A DNA stretch of 26,106 bases from a virus, in IMG/VR virus record IMGVR_UViG_3300037166_000040, positions 1 through 26,106 of that record; one strand, written 5' to 3'. The notes beneath the pieces were generated by a model. It was not told the DNA's origin and made no database searches. It was given only the letters and a program-made list of their open reading frames with translations. Shown in pieces: positions 23,625-26,106 of this stretch; within the stretch, counting starts at the first letter, position 1; the number at the start of each line of letters is the position of its first letter. The translations under genes were made by a program, and so were the position numbers.

Positions 23625-24692
23625 ATGAAAACGGTTATGCAGCAACGAGAGAAGATTTTCCGGCAGATGATTCTTCCGCCATGGGCCTTGAAGATTGATG
23701 TCAGGCAGAACGACACCGATTTGCTTATTTCCGGGGAGAAATGGTGGTTCCATCCCCTCAATCGCGACCCTTACGGTGATTGGGTTATTGACATTCTTCG
23801 TGGCTTTGACGAAGATCGGGGACTCCCCCCGGCTCTGCCTAGTGAGGCACCCCACTTTCTCTTCGCAAGTGCTAACACCCTCCCGAAGCAAGTGGAGTTC
23901 GTTAAGAGGTTCGGCCCAGTGCTCGCGAAGTTTCAATATGGGAACCACGACACCGTAAATGCTCATCAGAACCTGAATATCCTGAGCTTCGAGCAGCAGT
24001 TGTTTTCCCAGATCTTTCATTTAACCCGACTTATTAACGAATTGAATCGCTTTTGCTGGGAAGCATTTCGAGAAGAAAAAGTATATGGAAAGCGCTTTGT
24101 AATAACGGAACCCGACAATTATGACTTAGCCTCAATAGCCAAAGATATAGAACAGAGAGCAAAGGACTTCGACTCTTTCCTGACTCGAAGGAAGGTTCTC
24201 ACATCGGATGCGCGAGAAACAATTAAGAAGGTACGATCACTGGTGTCCGACATCGACGAACTCATGAATCCATGTCCTGAGGATCACCTGGAGGAATTTG
24301 ACGATCCCTGTTCATGGCGGAGTATATCCAGTCCCATACGTTCAAGAGACCAGATGTCTAAGGTGTCTAGCCTCGACGTGATTGACTATGCAAATGAGTT
24401 ATTGTGTGATGTTTTCAATTTCTTTCCAGTGAACCTCCGCTATGCAGCCGGAATGGCACATGACATGCCTGAAATGGAGCCTTCAGGAATCAGGCCAGCC
24501 TTGTATTACATGCTGCGCTTGGATTACCTTTACCAACGCCAGATAAAACTCTGTGCCCGCCCCAACTGTGGAGGGTACTTTGTTCCAGATCGCAAGGACA
24601 GAATCTATTGCAGCGGTTCTTGCTCTAATAGTGCCAAGCAGCGACGACACACGGCGAGGAGCAAACTTGCGGCTCAGAGGAAGTCCAGCTAG
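23625..24692 (+). CDS. CGNR-like zinc finger protein of unknown role
   Basis: The protein has 355 residues and the window's only rightward gene. The first 300 residues are helical and unrecognised. The C-terminus has four Cys, C310, C315, C329 and C333 (CARPNCGGYFVPDRKDRIYCSGSC), followed by a basic KQRRHTARSK tail. This is a CGNR-type zinc ribbon, usually found in putative transcription regulators. Orientation, and location between integrase and early genes, suit a lysogeny regulator or a lysogen-expressed cargo gene. The ribosome site is weak. The product could also be a host gene captured near the attachment end. Confidence 0.75.
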   Translation: MKTVMQQREKIFRQMILPPWALKIDVRQNDTDLLISGEKWWFHPLNRDPYGDWVIDILRGFDEDRGLPPALPSEAPHFLFASANTLPKQVEFVKRFGPVLAKFQYGNHDTVNAHQNLNILSFEQQLFSQIFHLTRLINELNRFCWEAFREEKVYGKRFVITEPDNYDLASIAKDIEQRAKDFDSFLTRRKVLTSDARETIKKVRSLVSDIDELMNPCPEDHLEEFDDPCSWRSISSPIRSRDQMSKVSSLDVIDYANELLCDVFNFFPVNLRYAAGMAHDMPEMEPSGIRPALYYMLRLDYLYQRQIKLCARPNCGGYFVPDRKDRIYCSGSCSNSAKQRRHTARSKLAAQRKSS

Positions 24693-24701
24693 CAAAGGCT
24701 G

Positions 24702-24719
24702 GCGGCGAAAAAATGCCGC
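24702..24719. terminator. Weak hairpin between convergent genes
   Basis: GCGGC, an A-rich 8-nt loop and GCCGC lie between the stop of the rightward gene and the integrase stop, overlapping the latter by one base. It may act on both transcripts, but it is short and lacks a T-run. Confidence 0.3.
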
Positions 24720-25942
24720 TACCAAACGACGGCGTTTATCTTTGCTTGCAGTTCTGGCCCGGAAGCGGGCCGCAAGTAGCGCAGGGTACTCTCCAGATCG
24801 CTATGCCCCGCCAGACGCTGTACCGTGCGAACGTCAACGCCACTCCTCAACAGAGCGGTTAGATAGGTCCGCCGGAACCGATGCAGGGTGAATTCCATGC
24901 AACCTCCACGGTATCCCGGCTCCTTCAATCTGGCGCATCCGTCGCAACGCCCACATGAGAGTCCGGCCTTCTCGGCCAGCCGCTTTACGTCCTCCAGCAA
25001 TACACTGCTTGGCGTATCGCGCCGTGTGCCAAGAACCAGCTTTGTGCCTGGTCGGCTCTCCCGCCAAGCCGTCAGTTCGGCCATGAGGTCATCGGGCAGG
25101 GGAAGTTCACGCTGCTCGCTATCCTTCACCTTGAAGCCCCACTCCGGCTTCCCACGCACCAGGAGTGTGTTATTCGTGAAGTTGATGTCTCGGAATTCCA
25201 AGTGCCGCAGCTCTTTGTCTCGAAGTCCGGCCTTCAACGCCAGCAAGATGCACATCTTCGTATGGGGGTCCGCCGCCTCAAGTAAAGCGCGATACTGCTC
25301 CGGCTCATAGATCGTCGGCAGAGCCTCTTCATACTTGGGTTTGGGCGGGATGTTCGCTTTGTCAATCCCGGCGAAACGCAGCCAGGATACAATCCGGGCA
25401 TGTTTATTTGACAGGGTGCGGGGGACACACCCACGCTTCCGAAGCGCGGAGTGAAACTTGTAAAAGTCTTCTTTTTTGATCTCGTCGACGTATGTCTTCT
25501 TCGTGAGAACGAGGAACTCAGCGGTCGCCGAGCGGGCCATCGACGCAGCAGCCATCGCTCCGCGCCCCTCGGCGTCCTGGATGTAGGCAGCAGCCGTGGC
25601 CTTGAGCGTTTTACGCTCCTCTCCGACCACGATCTGAAGCCCAGCGTCCTCGGCAACCACCTTTGCCGTGCTGGTTTTTTCCTGTCGGGCACGCTGGGCG
25701 TCGGCGTCCGCCGCGTTCTTCCCAGCGGGGGTATACACCACCCGCCTGTCTTCGTAGTGCCGCAGCTCGTAGGCTCCGTCCGTCACCGGAACGGCCTTGC
25801 CCCGTACCAGCGCGTGTCCGGGCTTGACCCGCCCGTTCGCGCCCCTTGCAACCGGGCTGCGCTGCCACTTGCCGTCAGCGGCCCGGTGCCTTACCATCAG
25901 CGTTACGGTCCTGTTTTCCATGCCCCAATCGTACTCCTGCAT
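24719..25942 (-). CDS. int: Tyrosine-type integrase with Cys4 insertion
   Basis: The 407-residue site-specific recombinase integrates and excises the prophage. The catalytic set is intact: Arg241 (AGLRDKEL), His354 and Arg357 (HRFR), His380 (AGHSD) and nucleophile Tyr389 (TLRYLRPA). An N-terminal arm-type region and a SAM-like core-binding domain (about 110-200) precede it. Unusually, four Cys (330, 333, 336, 348: CGRCDGCARL...GGC) sit just before the HxxR box and could bind zinc. The start could be the ATG at 25942 or at 25921. The gene is leftward at the right end; no neighbouring tRNA is seen. Confidence 0.97.
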   Translation of the reverse strand: MQEYDWGMENRTVTLMVRHRAADGKWQRSPVARGANGRVKPGHALVRGKAVPVTDGAYELRHYEDRRVVYTPAGKNAADADAQRARQEKTSTAKVVAEDAGLQIVVGEERKTLKATAAAYIQDAEGRGAMAAASMARSATAEFLVLTKKTYVDEIKKEDFYKFHSALRKRGCVPRTLSNKHARIVSWLRFAGIDKANIPPKPKYEEALPTIYEPEQYRALLEAADPHTKMCILLALKAGLRDKELRHLEFRDINFTNNTLLVRGKPEWGFKVKDSEQRELPLPDDLMAELTAWRESRPGTKLVLGTRRDTPSSVLLEDVKRLAEKAGLSCGRCDGCARLKEPGYRGGCMEFTLHRFRRTYLTALLRSGVDVRTVQRLAGHSDLESTLRYLRPASGPELQAKINAVVW

Positions 25943-26043
25943 GACAACGGCAGTACAACGAAAATGAGCACATTGAAAACAAAAAGCTTATGGCGCCACT
26001 GGATAGAGCCGTGCCCTTTCAAAACATGAACTTTTTGAATTTG

Positions 26044-26091
26044 TACGTTCATACGTTTGCCCTGGCATTTTGGGAAAAAGGGCAAAATGCC
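26044..26091. repeat. Repeats upstream of integrase, candidate attachment region
   Basis: TACGTT occurs twice (26044-26049 and 26052-26057) and is followed by a perfect 9-bp inverted repeat, GGCATTTTG and CAAAATGCC (26064-26091; 10-nt loop). The tract upstream of the integrase is AT-rich without a convincing gene. Integrase arm sites or the attachment core are often here, but the other end is outside the window, so this cannot be tested internally. Confidence 0.35.
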
Positions 26092-26106
26092 GCGCAAAGT
26101 GTGGCA

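Noticed and set aside
25903-26097. 64-residue minus-strand frame upstream of the integrase
   Set aside because: It overlaps the integrase start, has no known motif and covers the inverted repeat.

Overview
The window is the greater part of a siphovirus-type prophage, lying almost entirely on the minus strand. On that strand it reads from an integrase at the right edge, through early and replication genes, a regulator, DNA packaging, head and tail. It runs off the left edge inside a tail-tip gene, so lysis genes and the far attachment site are outside the window. No ribosomal, tRNA or housekeeping gene is visible. The style of the integrase and the secreted beta-helix tail protein suggest an Acidobacteriota-like soil bacterium as host, but this is a weak inference.

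Right end to left end: a tyrosine integrase (24719-25942); one rightward gene with a C-terminal CGNR-like zinc finger (23625-24692); an excisionase-type HTH gene coupled to a DUF3631 AAA-type ATPase (21875-23505); a 51-residue gene with an excellent ribosome binding site (21543-21698); a region of about 820 bp without a convincing gene, rich in perfect inverted complementarity and possibly encoding a structured RNA (20719-21542); small early genes including a homing-type HNH nuclease; and a sigma-like factor (19197-19739) placed just before the packaging genes.

The packaging region begins with an HNH nuclease (18674-19021). A three-gene cassette then separates it from the terminases: a ParB-like protein, an ABC ATPase fused to a GNAT acyltransferase, and a formyltransferase-fold protein. 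The cassette is translationally coupled and is the best candidate for an unusual system, possibly a DNA base modification pathway related in logic to phage Mu Mom. Its formyltransferase has an apparent one-base deletion near the natural start codon and a Gly in place of the catalytic Asn.

The structural operon is classical: small terminase (P27), large terminase, HK97 portal, protease and capsid, four connector or completion proteins, tail tube, and a tail assembly chaperone pair joined by a canonical -1 slippery heptamer CCCAAAC. These are followed by a tape measure of lambda-like length, a DUF2460 distal tail protein, a signal-peptide-bearing beta-helix protein, and a DUF2163 hub protein. 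DUF2460 and DUF2163 are the gene transfer agent type of tail tip. Strong hairpins without U-tracts follow the capsid and tail tube genes. No CI-type repressor is recognisable.
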